Source: Puniceicoccaceae bacterium | GTDB taxonomy: Bacteria; Verrucomicrobiota; Verrucomicrobiia; Opitutales; JAFGAQ01 | Assembly: GCA_028285755.1 (NCBI GenBank) | Contig: JANQOQ010000008.1 | Location: forward strand, 62,001-126,000 | Direction of reading: 5' to 3' | Length of the DNA stretch: 64,000 nt | In this document: positions 38,729 to 48,500 of the stretch, one piece after another | Layout: each line of letters begins with the position of its first letter | Numbering within the stretch: the first letter of the stretch is position 1 | The notes under the pieces: model-generated | What the model saw: the letters and a program-made list of their open reading frames with translations, nothing else | Told to the model about the DNA's origin: nothing | The model's database searches: none | Position numbers and translations under genes: made by a program

Positions 38729-38748
38729 AGCCCCGCAGATGCAGGGCT
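38729..38748 (-). terminator. Intrinsic terminator of the minus-strand gene 38798..39367
   Basis: Minus strand AGCCCtGCAtcTGCgGGGCT followed by TTTTTATT. Confidence 0.7.
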
Positions 38749-38797
38749 TCAGTAATAAGTATTGTAAGTAGATGTAAGTGTAAAATTATCTATTTAA

Positions 38798-39367
38798 TTA
38801 GCTTCCGTATGGCAGAGATGAATCCTGCAGGAAGATCAACACTCGACCATCGTTAGTTTTAACATAACCCTTGGTATATTCTACCTTAGTTTCTGTCTTG
38901 TCGGGTCCAGTGAAGTAGTAATGACCCATCGCGATTGCTATGTTGTTGAAGAACTTTACGGTGTGGTTATCAAAACGAACCTTTGACCATGGCTTGCGTG
39001 CAAAGCCACCGTCCTCTTCATACTTCGGGTTTCCTGATACAAAGTAAGAAACAGAACCTTCAAGGTCTGGACGGAATGGAGCTACAGCTGCCAATGTAGG
39101 CTTGAATTGGATCGGCCCGAGGTCAAATGCATAGGCTGAGCTGGCGATCTTTTTTGCAAGATCATAGGCTTCATCTTCAGAAGCTTTACCGATCTTTACG
39201 ACTGCATCTCCCCAGCCCTTTTGAGCATTTTCAACGTCTTCTACTGTGATTGCAGGACCTTCCGGCAAGTAGCTAACATGCTTAGCAAGTTTACCTGCTG
39301 ATAAGGATAGTGCGGTGAATGAAGCCGCAATAGTCAGAATGATTATTTTGTATAGATTAGTTTTCAT
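38798..39367 (-). CDS. Hypothetical secreted protein
   Basis: 189-aa ORF with signal peptide; conserved-looking globular sequence. Confidence 0.7.
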   Translation of the reverse strand: MKTNLYKIIILTIAASFTALSLSAGKLAKHVSYLPEGPAITVEDVENAQKGWGDAVVKIGKASEDEAYDLAKKIASSAYAFDLGPIQFKPTLAAVAPFRPDLEGSVSYFVSGNPKYEEDGGFARKPWSKVRFDNHTVKFFNNIAIAMGHYYFTGPDKTETKVEYTKGYVKTNDGRVLIFLQDSSLPYGS

Positions 39368-39528
39368 TTTATACGTGGATAAGTATTATGTGTGTGATGT
39401 TTTCGGTAGCGGTATCTACTTTGTAAAGGCTGTCAAATATTGTAGAACGAATTTAATTTCGCTAAATTCCTGTCGTAAATAGGTAAAGCTTCGTTTGACA
39501 ATTCTATCCCTAACAATGACTTAAACTT

Positions 39529-40263
39529 ATGACTGCTTTGAGGTTTACATTTCCCAAACTGCTTTTTAGTGCATTCTGCCTGACAATTGGCAGTGTCTTA
39601 GGCTTTTCACAAAATACCAGTACGGTATTCAGTCCGGATGTGGATGATGGGGAGCGTGAATTTGAGTATCGCATAGGTTATGAGCCCGACGGTGAACGTT
39701 TTGCGCACCGTGCGCATTTTCAATATGGGCTGAGCGAGAGTTGGCGTATGCGTTTGATCTTTTTGCAGCGTGCCAGTGAAGACCGCGATCTGGAGTTCCG
39801 TTACATGCGCTGGGAGGGCCAATGGCAGTTTATCGAAGATGAGGATCATGGTTGGGACAGTGCCCTGCGCTTTGAGGTACAAATTGCCGAAGGGGATGAT
39901 CTGCCAAGCCGGGGCCGTATTGCGTGGTCGAGCAAATGGGATGTGAGCGACCAGTGGCAACTACGCACGAATTTACTCTTTGGGCATGAAGTGGGTGAAG
40001 ACCGGCGGGAGGGCACGCTCCTTGAGTTTCGGGGCGAGGCCGCTTACAAGGTGAGTAGTGATCTTACCATTGCCCTTGATTTATTCAGTGATCTTAATCG
40101 CACAAATGGTATTGGAACCTTTGAAGAACAGGAGCACCAGCTTGGACCCTTAATCAAATATAAATTGGGTGACGGTTGGTCGATGTATATGGGCTACCTT
40201 TGGGGAATGTCGGACGCGGCGCCGGATGATGCGTTTCGCTTTAACCTGATCAAGGGGTTTTAA
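39529..40263 (+). CDS. Hypothetical outer-membrane/porin-like protein
   Basis: Signal peptide; alternating amphipathic strands rich in aromatics; C-terminal FRFNLIKGF. Confidence 0.6.
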   Translation: MTALRFTFPKLLFSAFCLTIGSVLGFSQNTSTVFSPDVDDGEREFEYRIGYEPDGERFAHRAHFQYGLSESWRMRLIFLQRASEDRDLEFRYMRWEGQWQFIEDEDHGWDSALRFEVQIAEGDDLPSRGRIAWSSKWDVSDQWQLRTNLLFGHEVGEDRREGTLLEFRGEAAYKVSSDLTIALDLFSDLNRTNGIGTFEEQEHQLGPLIKYKLGDGWSMYMGYLWGMSDAAPDDAFRFNLIKGF

Positions 40264-40269
40264 GCCGGC

Positions 40270-41145
40270 TCAATCAACATTAAAGACGAGCGGCAGGCGT
40301 GCCCTCACCTTTACGACTTTGCCGTTGAGCTCGCCCGGGGTAAATTTCCAGCGGCGTATGGCTGCCAATGCAGGGCGATTAAAGGCCTGGTGATCGGATT
40401 TAAGTACTTTCGCATCGATCACATCGCCATCGACATCGATGATAAACTCGAGGAGCACCTCTCCTTTGATCCTCTGGCGCTTCTGTTCAGGCGGGTATAT
40501 GGGGCTTACCTGAGTGATAACCCGGGGCCGCACATCCAGGTTGATAATGTCGATAACGTCATCAATGACAGCCTCCAGCTCAATCGGGGGAAGCGTGGGC
40601 GCGATGGGGATTCCGTTCCCTGTAATGGGTCCCGTTTCCAGGATGGGCACTTTGGGTTCAAGTTTGAGTTCGTCGTCTCTCGGCTTTTCTTCTTTTTTAA
40701 TCGGAGGTGGTGGCGGGGGTTCGAATATTTCGAAATCCGGCCGATGCGCGCCATCGTTGATTTGCTTCGGTGGGGTATCGTCTACATTGGGTCTGGTAAA
40801 TACATTGATAAAGGGAATTAAAACAATGATCCCGATGGCGCAGCAAAGCGCCAGGATCATCTTGATATCCAGCAGGGACTGTAGGGCATTACGCTTCTTT
40901 TGGGGGAAAATATCGGAGAATAGGGCGTAAACCTCGGTCTTTTGTTCGAGGGTGAGGTCTGAGCTTAGGGGTGCGGGGCTCAGGGCTTCGGAGAGGGATT
41001 CGATCATATCCTGAATCTCCTCCATTTCTTCATGCACTTCAGGATCGACCCCCTGCGAGTTTTCGATTGCGGCGAGGTCCGCGGGTTCGAGCTCTTCTTT
41101 TAGCAGGTAGGCCAATAACTTGGGGTCGTCCTTGGTGATGTTCAT
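40270..41145 (-). CDS. TonB C-terminal domain protein with anti-sigma-like N-terminus
   Basis: N-terminal DPKLLAYLLKEELEPADLAAIE, single TM, Pro-rich linker EPPPPPPIKKEEKP, TonB-C PRVITQVSPIYPPEQKRQRIKGEVLLEFIIDVDGDVIDAKVLKS...AALAAIRRWKFTPG. Confidence 0.88.
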   Translation of the reverse strand: MNITKDDPKLLAYLLKEELEPADLAAIENSQGVDPEVHEEMEEIQDMIESLSEALSPAPLSSDLTLEQKTEVYALFSDIFPQKKRNALQSLLDIKMILALCCAIGIIVLIPFINVFTRPNVDDTPPKQINDGAHRPDFEIFEPPPPPPIKKEEKPRDDELKLEPKVPILETGPITGNGIPIAPTLPPIELEAVIDDVIDIINLDVRPRVITQVSPIYPPEQKRQRIKGEVLLEFIIDVDGDVIDAKVLKSDHQAFNRPALAAIRRWKFTPGELNGKVVKVRARLPLVFNVD

Positions 41146-41182
41146 GATGGCTTAGGCGTTAAGGATGGGAATGGGTGGGTAT

Positions 41183-41716
41183 TCAGGTATCGGCGATGGC
41201 TTTCATGCGTTCTTTGATGGAGCGGATGGCGGTGTGTAGGATAAAGCCTACGTTCGTGACGGAGAGTTGAGTGACCTCAGCGATGTCTTTATAACTGAGT
41301 CCGCTCTGGAATTTGAGCCGAATGACTTCCTGCTGTCTTTCCGGCAGGTGATCAATGCAGTTGAGTATTTGTTGGGTGAGTTCGGACTTTGCGGCGGCGT
41401 GCATGGGGTCTGCCGAGTATTCAGAATGGATTTCTGAAGCATGATTCTGTAACTTTTGCATTCGTCGGGTTTCCTTTCGTATGTGGTCTATAGAGAGATT
41501 GCGACATACGGTGAAGAGCCACGGGACCAGCTGCTCCTTATCGCCTTTATATTTGGACTTGGCGAGCTTGAGAAAGCACTCCTGAACAATGTCGCGAGCG
41601 GTTTCTACATTGTGCGTGTAGCTCATGGCGTACCGGGTCAATTTGGCTGAGTTGGAATCTACAATTTCGCGGAACTCGGCTTCGGTGATCGGGGTCTGCT
41701 GGGATTGAGCGGTCAC
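41183..41716 (-). CDS. ECF-type RNA polymerase sigma factor
   Basis: YAMSYTHNVETARDIVQECFLKLAKSKYKGDKEQLVPWLFTVCRNLSIDHIRKETRR ... LPERQQEVIRLKFQSGLSYKDIAEVTQLSVTNVGFILHTAIRSIKE. Confidence 0.95.
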   Translation of the reverse strand: MTAQSQQTPITEAEFREIVDSNSAKLTRYAMSYTHNVETARDIVQECFLKLAKSKYKGDKEQLVPWLFTVCRNLSIDHIRKETRRMQKLQNHASEIHSEYSADPMHAAAKSELTQQILNCIDHLPERQQEVIRLKFQSGLSYKDIAEVTQLSVTNVGFILHTAIRSIKERMKAIADT

Positions 41717-42120
41717 GAGGTTCTTTGTATGTATGTCTCTATTAGAATAACGAATGCCACAGATAAATATTAGACATTATTGGCGGATTATCCACTTCAG
41801 TTGGGTCTTCTAATGGGTGTTCGTTGTGTTCACCTGTTGTAAGCTGAAGGTAATCTATTAGATAATCCCAGGCCCAATGAGTTCAAATCCTCCAAATTAA
41901 ACATGACTGAGAAGCGGGTGTATGGTTTGGAGCAAAGAAGAGCAGTTAAACGATTTTGATGGGATAGGCCTGAAGTCACACATCCGAGGTAGCGAGCGAC
42001 CAGCCGTGTAGTGAAAAGTGATATACTTAATCCGATAAAAGCTTGATACTTGACGACTTTCGGTAGTTTTGCATATGATAAACGTCTAACCTCTTAAATT
42101 ACCAACCCTCTACTCACTCC

Positions 42121-43971
42121 ATGCCAAAACGTCTTGCAATTGCCATTAGTGGTGCTGTTTCTCTGGGCTCCTATGAGGCCGGTGTACTGTTTGAAGTCAT
42201 TCGTGCGATTGGATATCATAACCAACATGCGGATTCTAAGGATGCTATAAAAATCGATGTAATTACCGGTGCTTCTGCAGGTGCAATGACTGCTGCCATT
42301 GCTGCCAAGGCTCTGCTCTATGAACCTGATAAGCTTATAGATCCATCGGATAATTACTTTTATAATCCGTGGGTTGATGGCATTAGCATAGAGCATCTCA
42401 TTGATTTTGAAGGGGATGATTCAGCAAATCGTTCGTTACTTTCTTCAAAGATCATTGATGAGCTTGCAGATAAATACATGAGTGTTCCTGAGGTAAAATT
42501 GGATGCCGATCGCAAGGAGGTCATTCCGACACCGCATCCCGCAAGTGCTGAAAAGGTATGGGTTGGGATCGCCATGGCAAACCTGAATGGATATGATTAT
42601 TTTGATGTATCCATCCAAGGAAATAAATTCGCCTATACGAAGTATGAAGATTCTTTGATGCGTTTTCTAAGCAAAGGGGATTTTCCTGAGCAAACCATGA
42701 AAGAGCTACGTGATGCAGCATTGTCTTCCGGTGCGTTTCCAATCGCTTTTGCCCCTCGAGGCGTGAAGCGAAAAATACAGGATTATGCGACTGATCCCAA
42801 AAAAATACCGCAAAAATTTCTTAATCCGAATAACTGGGATAAAAAGGATATCGAGATCCGAAAACTAGTAGCTAATGAGATAATTCCTGAGATGCCCAAT
42901 GTATTTCCGATGATGACTTACACAGATGGTGGGACATTTAATAATTACCCTTTGGGTATGGCCAAGAATCTTGTTGATAAACTAGATAATCATCGGGATG
43001 TAGACAATCGTTTGTATTTATATGTGGCACCTCGTGCAAAGGTATCTGCAAATTCAAATGTGGGTCCGGAGGAAGATCATCCATCGAATTTGAATTTTGG
43101 TGATGCAACATTGAAGAAAACCGTCTTAGCGCTTATCAATGGGGTCTTAAACCAAGCTCAGTATCAGGAATGGGTAGAGACCAACAAGATCAACGCGCGA
43201 ATTAAAAAGCTTAATGATTTTGCGGTGAGCTTAGGTGATAAGATGATTAAAAATAAATCACTCATCGATGAGCTCAAGCCAGGTATTGATTCTATATTTA
43301 AGTTGCTGGCTAAAAATGTGGGTGGAACAGAGGTGAATAAATCACTCAGACGACTCCGTGAGCAATACAGCACACCCAGTGATAAACCCTACTTCAGATT
43401 ATTGAGTAATGGAGCTAAAGAGCGTACCATATCGAGTCAATTATCTCAAAATGGTGGGGATGTGTGGCTACGCGCTTTATTGATTTGGGAGTATAGTTCG
43501 GGAATTGAAGATAAGGATGAGATGTATGTTTATACTATCACCGCTGATGACAATGAGTTGCTGGGAGATCAATTTCATGCTTTTACCGGATTTCTATACC
43601 GCAAGTTCCGTGATCATGATTATGATGTAGGTCGCCTCAAGGCAATCGAGTGGTTGGAGCAAATGCAGAAAACGGAGATGCCTCAACTCATATTGGATAA
43701 TACTGTTGTGGCGCCGGCTCCTGACTTATCGAAGGGAAGCCAATCGAATTATGTGCTCCAAAGAAATGATAGTGAGTTTCGCAAGGTTCTCAAACATGTT
43801 CACAAGACGCTTATAAAGCGAATCAAGCTGTTAATGCGTGGAGAGAAGAATAAGGGATTTTTCAGTCGCTCATGGCAGATGATTCGAGGCGTTATATCAG
43901 GACTTTTAGTGCATGTTGTCACTAGTGGGTGGTTAAAGCGGAAGCTTGGCCTTAAAAAACCGAAAGACTAG
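42121..43971 (+). CDS. Patatin-like phospholipase
   Basis: ISGAVSLGSYEAGVLFEVI, DVITGASAGAMTAA (GxSxG), TYTDGGTFNNYPLG (DGG). Confidence 0.93.
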   Translation: MPKRLAIAISGAVSLGSYEAGVLFEVIRAIGYHNQHADSKDAIKIDVITGASAGAMTAAIAAKALLYEPDKLIDPSDNYFYNPWVDGISIEHLIDFEGDDSANRSLLSSKIIDELADKYMSVPEVKLDADRKEVIPTPHPASAEKVWVGIAMANLNGYDYFDVSIQGNKFAYTKYEDSLMRFLSKGDFPEQTMKELRDAALSSGAFPIAFAPRGVKRKIQDYATDPKKIPQKFLNPNNWDKKDIEIRKLVANEIIPEMPNVFPMMTYTDGGTFNNYPLGMAKNLVDKLDNHRDVDNRLYLYVAPRAKVSANSNVGPEEDHPSNLNFGDATLKKTVLALINGVLNQAQYQEWVETNKINARIKKLNDFAVSLGDKMIKNKSLIDELKPGIDSIFKLLAKNVGGTEVNKSLRRLREQYSTPSDKPYFRLLSNGAKERTISSQLSQNGGDVWLRALLIWEYSSGIEDKDEMYVYTITADDNELLGDQFHAFTGFLYRKFRDHDYDVGRLKAIEWLEQMQKTEMPQLILDNTVVAPAPDLSKGSQSNYVLQRNDSEFRKVLKHVHKTLIKRIKLLMRGEKNKGFFSRSWQMIRGVISGLLVHVVTSGWLKRKLGLKKPKD

Positions 43972-44078
43972 ATGATCGGTAATTTATTTTTACTATTTGA
44001 ATTCTAATAACACAAACGAGAAGCTGTTTTGTTCATATTCAGGCTGGATAATCTATAAGTTTAGATTAGATATAATCT

Positions 44079-46121
44079 GTGCTCAAATATCAGAACAGGG
44101 ACTTTGCATTGGCGGCGGATTTTAAGCCGACGGGGGATCAGCCTCAGGCGATTGAGAAGCTGGTGGAGTCCATCCGTGCGGGGAATCGCTACCAGACATT
44201 ACTGGGGGTGACAGGCTCGGGGAAGACGTTTACCATGGCGAATGTCATCCAGGAGCTGCAGCGGCCTACGTTGGTGATTTCGCATAATAAGACGCTGGCG
44301 GCCCAGCTTTACTCCGAATTTAAGGCGTTTTTCCCGGATAACGCCGTGGAGTATTTCGTGAGCTACTACGATTACTATCAGCCGGAGGCTTACGTGCCGC
44401 AGACGGATACGTACATCGAGAAGGATTCGTCGATCAATGATGAGATTGAGCGGTTGCGGATTTCGGCCAGCAGTTCGCTGATCAGCCGTAAGGATGTGAT
44501 TGTCGTAGCCAGTGTGTCGTGCATCTACGGTTTGGGTTCGCCCGATGATTTTGAGGAGATGATGATCCCTCTGCAGGCGGGACAGGAGATCAGCCGGGAT
44601 GCTTTTCTCACGAAGCTTGTGGAGATTCTCTATGAGCGTAATGATATCGCATTCGAGCGCGGAAAGTTTCGCGTACGGGGTGAGGTGGTGGATGTATTTC
44701 CTGCTTATATGGAGAGCGCTGTGCGGATCGAGTTCTGGGGGGATGAGATCGAGCGTATCCGGGACCTGGATCCGCTGACGGGTGAGCTGGGCGAGGAGCA
44801 TGCGGAGTTTAGCCTGTATCCGGCCAATCAGTTTATCACGCCCAAATACAAGGTGGATAAAGCGATCGACAAGATCAATGCCGAGCTGGATGAGCGTGTG
44901 GCCTACTACGAGCGTGAGAAACTCTTTATCGAAGCGCAACGGATCAAGATGCGTACCGACTATGATATGGAGATGCTCCAGGAGATCGGCTTTTGCAATG
45001 GGATTGAGAACTACTCGTTGCACCTGAGTGGGCGCAAACCCGGAGATCGGCCCTGGTGCCTGATCGACTTTTTCCCGGATGATTTTCTGCTGTTGGTGGA
45101 CGAGAGCCACGTGACGATTCCCCAGTTTGGCGGGATGTATGTGGGCGACCGCTCGCGCAAGGAAAAGCTGGTGCGCTACGGTTTCCGCCTGCCGAGTGCG
45201 TTGGATAACCGGCCGCTACAGCCCCAGGAATTTGACGAAGTGACGGGACAGACGCTCTACATCTCGGCGACTCCCTCACGGGATAATATCGAGAAATCCA
45301 CCGTGGTTGCTGAGCAGATCATCCGGCCTACCGGTTTGCTCGATCCTGAGATGGAAGTGCGACCCACCGAGGGGCAGGTGGAAGATCTCATTAGCGAGAT
45401 TCACAAGGCTGTTGAAGAAAAGGAGCGGGTGCTCGTGACTACGTTGACCAAGCGCATGTCGGAAGACCTCACGACTTATCTAAAAGAGGCCAAGATTCGC
45501 GTGGAATATCTGCACTCGGACATCGATGCGATTGAGCGGGTGGAGATATTGCGGAACCTGCGTGCGGGCAAATTTGATGTGCTTATCGGGGTGAATTTAC
45601 TCCGGGAAGGACTCGATTTACCTGAAGTGGCATTGGTGGCGATTCTGGATGCGGATAAAGAGGGTTTTTTGCGGAATACGACGAGCCTTATTCAGACATC
45701 CGGCCGTGCGGCCCGACACGAAAAGGGGCGTGTGATTTTTTATGCGGATGTGCTCAATCAATCCCTGCGTACTACGTTGGACGTCAGCCGGGATCGGCGT
45801 GAGCGGCAGATGGCCTATAATGAAGCACACGGAATTACACCGAAAGGGGTGAAACGCGGAGATCTGGCGAGCCTGCATGTGGAGACCGAGGATGATCAGG
45901 ATGTGAAGCTGGTAGTTGCCGAAATGGGCGGTAAAGATGAAGTGGCTAAGGTCATTGCCGAGCTCGAAAATGAAATGATTGAGGCCTCCCAGGCGCTCGA
46001 ATTTGAGCGAGCAGCGATCCTGCGGGACCAGATTGAGACCTTAAAGTCCGGCAAGGCAGTCGATCAATCTCCACAAAAGGGTCGCAGTTATGGCCGTAAG
46101 TATAAGAAGCGCCGCCAATAA
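44079..46121 (+). CDS. uvrB: Excinuclease ABC subunit B
   Basis: TLLGVTGSGKTFTMANVI, YYDYYQPEAYVPQTDTYIEKDSSINDEIERLR, C-terminal UVR motif; GTG start. Confidence 0.98.
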   Translation: MLKYQNRDFALAADFKPTGDQPQAIEKLVESIRAGNRYQTLLGVTGSGKTFTMANVIQELQRPTLVISHNKTLAAQLYSEFKAFFPDNAVEYFVSYYDYYQPEAYVPQTDTYIEKDSSINDEIERLRISASSSLISRKDVIVVASVSCIYGLGSPDDFEEMMIPLQAGQEISRDAFLTKLVEILYERNDIAFERGKFRVRGEVVDVFPAYMESAVRIEFWGDEIERIRDLDPLTGELGEEHAEFSLYPANQFITPKYKVDKAIDKINAELDERVAYYEREKLFIEAQRIKMRTDYDMEMLQEIGFCNGIENYSLHLSGRKPGDRPWCLIDFFPDDFLLLVDESHVTIPQFGGMYVGDRSRKEKLVRYGFRLPSALDNRPLQPQEFDEVTGQTLYISATPSRDNIEKSTVVAEQIIRPTGLLDPEMEVRPTEGQVEDLISEIHKAVEEKERVLVTTLTKRMSEDLTTYLKEAKIRVEYLHSDIDAIERVEILRNLRAGKFDVLIGVNLLREGLDLPEVALVAILDADKEGFLRNTTSLIQTSGRAARHEKGRVIFYADVLNQSLRTTLDVSRDRRERQMAYNEAHGITPKGVKRGDLASLHVETEDDQDVKLVVAEMGGKDEVAKVIAELENEMIEASQALEFERAAILRDQIETLKSGKAVDQSPQKGRSYGRKYKKRRQ

Positions 46122-46204
46122 GGATCATTAACTCTTAAAACTATTTGTTACCTAATTTAATAATATTGTAACCATTTGGGATTATTGATCGTCTATGAGA
46201 GGTC

Positions 46205-47122
46205 ATGATTGCTATCGAATCGGTTTCAAAGCGGTTTAAGCGTGTTGAGGCGCTTAAAGGTGTTAGCCTCGATATTGAGGAGGGGGAGTTTTTTGGCCTG
46301 CTCGGTCCCAATGGAGCAGGTAAGAGCACGCTGATGAATATTCTCTCGGGATATTTGGAGGCAGATGAGGGTTCTGCGAGCCTGGACGGGCAGCCGCTCA
46401 ATGCCGCTAATGAAAAAACGCGCCTTAAGATGGGTCTGGTGCCGCAGAGCATATCACTTTATGAGGATCTCAGTGCGCTTCAAAATCTGGAGATTTTTGG
46501 GAAGCTTTACCAACTACCGTCCAAATCACTGAAGGAGCGTATGGAGTTTTGGTTGAACAAGGTGCAGCTCTGGGAACGACGCAATGACAAGGTAAAGACG
46601 TTTTCCGGAGGTATGAAACGACGGGTGAACCTGGTTTCCAGCCTACTGCATGAACCGAAGATTCTGATGTGTGATGAGCCCACGGTCGGGGTCGATCCCC
46701 AGTCGCGCAATGCGATCTTCGAATTTTTAGAGGAGCAGAATGCTGTAGGGCTGACGATTATCTACACGACGCACTATATGGAGGAAGTTGAGCGACTCTG
46801 TAGCCGGATCGCGATCATTGATAACGGGGAGATCATTGGTTTGGGCACCCGGGAGGAGCTTATGGCAAAACTGCCCTTTGAAGATGAGGTGGAGTTTGCC
46901 AAAGAGATTGCCAGGCCCTCCTTATTGGAAGCTTTTAGAGCTCTGGGTGAGGTTGAACCCATCAAGGAAAAGTATCAGTTAAGAGTAAAGCCGAATATCC
47001 CGATGTCCCGTATTCACCAAATTATTGAGGACGAAAACCTGTCACACCGGCAGTTTCAATTTAAACAACCGACGCTTGAGGCTGTATTCTTATCAATGAC
47101 CGGAAGGAGTTTGCGCGAATGA
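46205..47122 (+). CDS. ABC transporter ATP-binding protein
   Basis: LLGPNGAGKSTLMNILSGY, FSGGMKRRVNLVSSLLHEPKILMCDEPTVGVDP. Confidence 0.96.
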   Translation: MIAIESVSKRFKRVEALKGVSLDIEEGEFFGLLGPNGAGKSTLMNILSGYLEADEGSASLDGQPLNAANEKTRLKMGLVPQSISLYEDLSALQNLEIFGKLYQLPSKSLKERMEFWLNKVQLWERRNDKVKTFSGGMKRRVNLVSSLLHEPKILMCDEPTVGVDPQSRNAIFEFLEEQNAVGLTIIYTTHYMEEVERLCSRIAIIDNGEIIGLGTREELMAKLPFEDEVEFAKEIARPSLLEAFRALGEVEPIKEKYQLRVKPNIPMSRIHQIIEDENLSHRQFQFKQPTLEAVFLSMTGRSLRE

Positions 47123-48498
47123 ATACAATATGGGTGCTCTTTATTAAGGACTGGAAATTGTTCCTGAACGACAAGGTTGCGGTATTCATCAGCTATTTGG
47201 TGCCCGCAATGCTTATATTCGTGATGGGTAATGTTTTTGATATCGGGGGTAAAAAGAATAACAATGTCGGCCCGAGTGGTATCCGTATTGCAATTGTGGA
47301 TACTCACCAGTCAAGGCTCTCCCAGGCGATTGTCGCGGATATGAAACGGAGTGAATCGTTCAGGGTTACAGACACTTATACGAATGAGGAGGGAGTTGAG
47401 CTCCCTTTAACTGAGCAACGGGCGCGTGACATGATTTTTAATAACCGCCTTCGCTATGCCTTGATTATAGATGAGCAGTTCATCGAAGATGGTTTTAAGT
47501 TAAGAATGAAATGGTTGATCAACGGGCGTAATCGCATCGAGACTCAAATGGCTGAGGGGCTTTTGCAAAAAACGTTATTCACTTCCTATTTCAGCAATCT
47601 TACGCAACTACCTTCGATCCAGGAATATGCAGACCGGATGGCGGAAGGGTTTGAGCAATACGGGCGGCCGCTTGCCGAATGGATGGCCGATCAGTATGAT
47701 ATAGAGACAGAGGAAATCATGGAGTCCATACTCTCCAAGCAGTGGCTGAGCCTGGGGGTAACTGAGTTTTCAGATCCATCAGATGCTCAAACTGAGGGTA
47801 ATGACGGGGAAGACCCGGGTGAGAATCTGGGGGATGCCTTCCTGGGTGAAATGCTGCAGATTGAGCAGGAGCAGGTGTTCGGCAAGCAGGTAAAGAACAT
47901 CATGGCGACGATTTCTGTAGCTGGTTATGCGATGATGTTTATGCTTTTCGCGATCAGCTCTGCTTCGGCAAACTTACACAATGAACGGCTAACCGGCATC
48001 TATTTACGCCTCTTGTCATCACCTGTAACGCGCTCTGACATACTTTGGAGCAAATACATTTATAATGTATCTGTCGCTTTTTCGCAGGTTGTCTTTCTGT
48101 TTCTGGTTTCGTGGGTGATCTTTCGAACGGATATATTCAATTCGTTTGGGCAGCTTCTTTTAGTATGTCTCTTTGTGAGTGCCGTGGTGACATGCTTTGG
48201 TATGTTGCTGGCCGCATTTTCCAAGAATTTTGCGCAAGCGAATGGTGTCGGCACATTGCTCATACTTTCGATGAGTGCCGTGGGCGGAGTATGGTTTCCC
48301 GTTTCTATGCTGCCGGAGTCCGTGCAGGTATTCAGTAAGTTTACGATTACCTACTGGTCGATGGAGGCATTCCTGGCAACACTTTACGAGGGCAAGAATA
48401 TAATAGAAATGCTCCCCATACTCGGAGTATTGACAGCAATTACCGTCGGCATAACCGCCATCAGCATGTGGAGGTTTAAGCGGGCGGATTTATTCTAG
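47119..48498 (+). CDS. ABC-2 type transporter permease
   Basis: ABC2_membrane topology; overlaps the ATPase gene by 4 bp. Confidence 0.92.
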   Translation: MNTIWVLFIKDWKLFLNDKVAVFISYLVPAMLIFVMGNVFDIGGKKNNNVGPSGIRIAIVDTHQSRLSQAIVADMKRSESFRVTDTYTNEEGVELPLTEQRARDMIFNNRLRYALIIDEQFIEDGFKLRMKWLINGRNRIETQMAEGLLQKTLFTSYFSNLTQLPSIQEYADRMAEGFEQYGRPLAEWMADQYDIETEEIMESILSKQWLSLGVTEFSDPSDAQTEGNDGEDPGENLGDAFLGEMLQIEQEQVFGKQVKNIMATISVAGYAMMFMLFAISSASANLHNERLTGIYLRLLSSPVTRSDILWSKYIYNVSVAFSQVVFLFLVSWVIFRTDIFNSFGQLLLVCLFVSAVVTCFGMLLAAFSKNFAQANGVGTLLILSMSAVGGVWFPVSMLPESVQVFSKFTITYWSMEAFLATLYEGKNIIEMLPILGVLTAITVGITAISMWRFKRADLF

Positions 48499-48500
48499 CC

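Noticed and set aside
41880-41896. gttcaaatcctcc resembling a tRNA T-loop
   Set aside because: The five T-stem pairs do not form and there is no acceptor or anticodon arm; chance match.
42121-43971. Patatin gene as a CBASS-type effector (CapV)
   Set aside because: No cyclase, Cap2/Cap3 or other CBASS partner adjacent; neighbours are uvrB and an ECF sigma gene.
44199-45110. 303-aa minus-strand ORF opposite uvrB
   Set aside because: Antisense to conserved UvrB helicase motifs.
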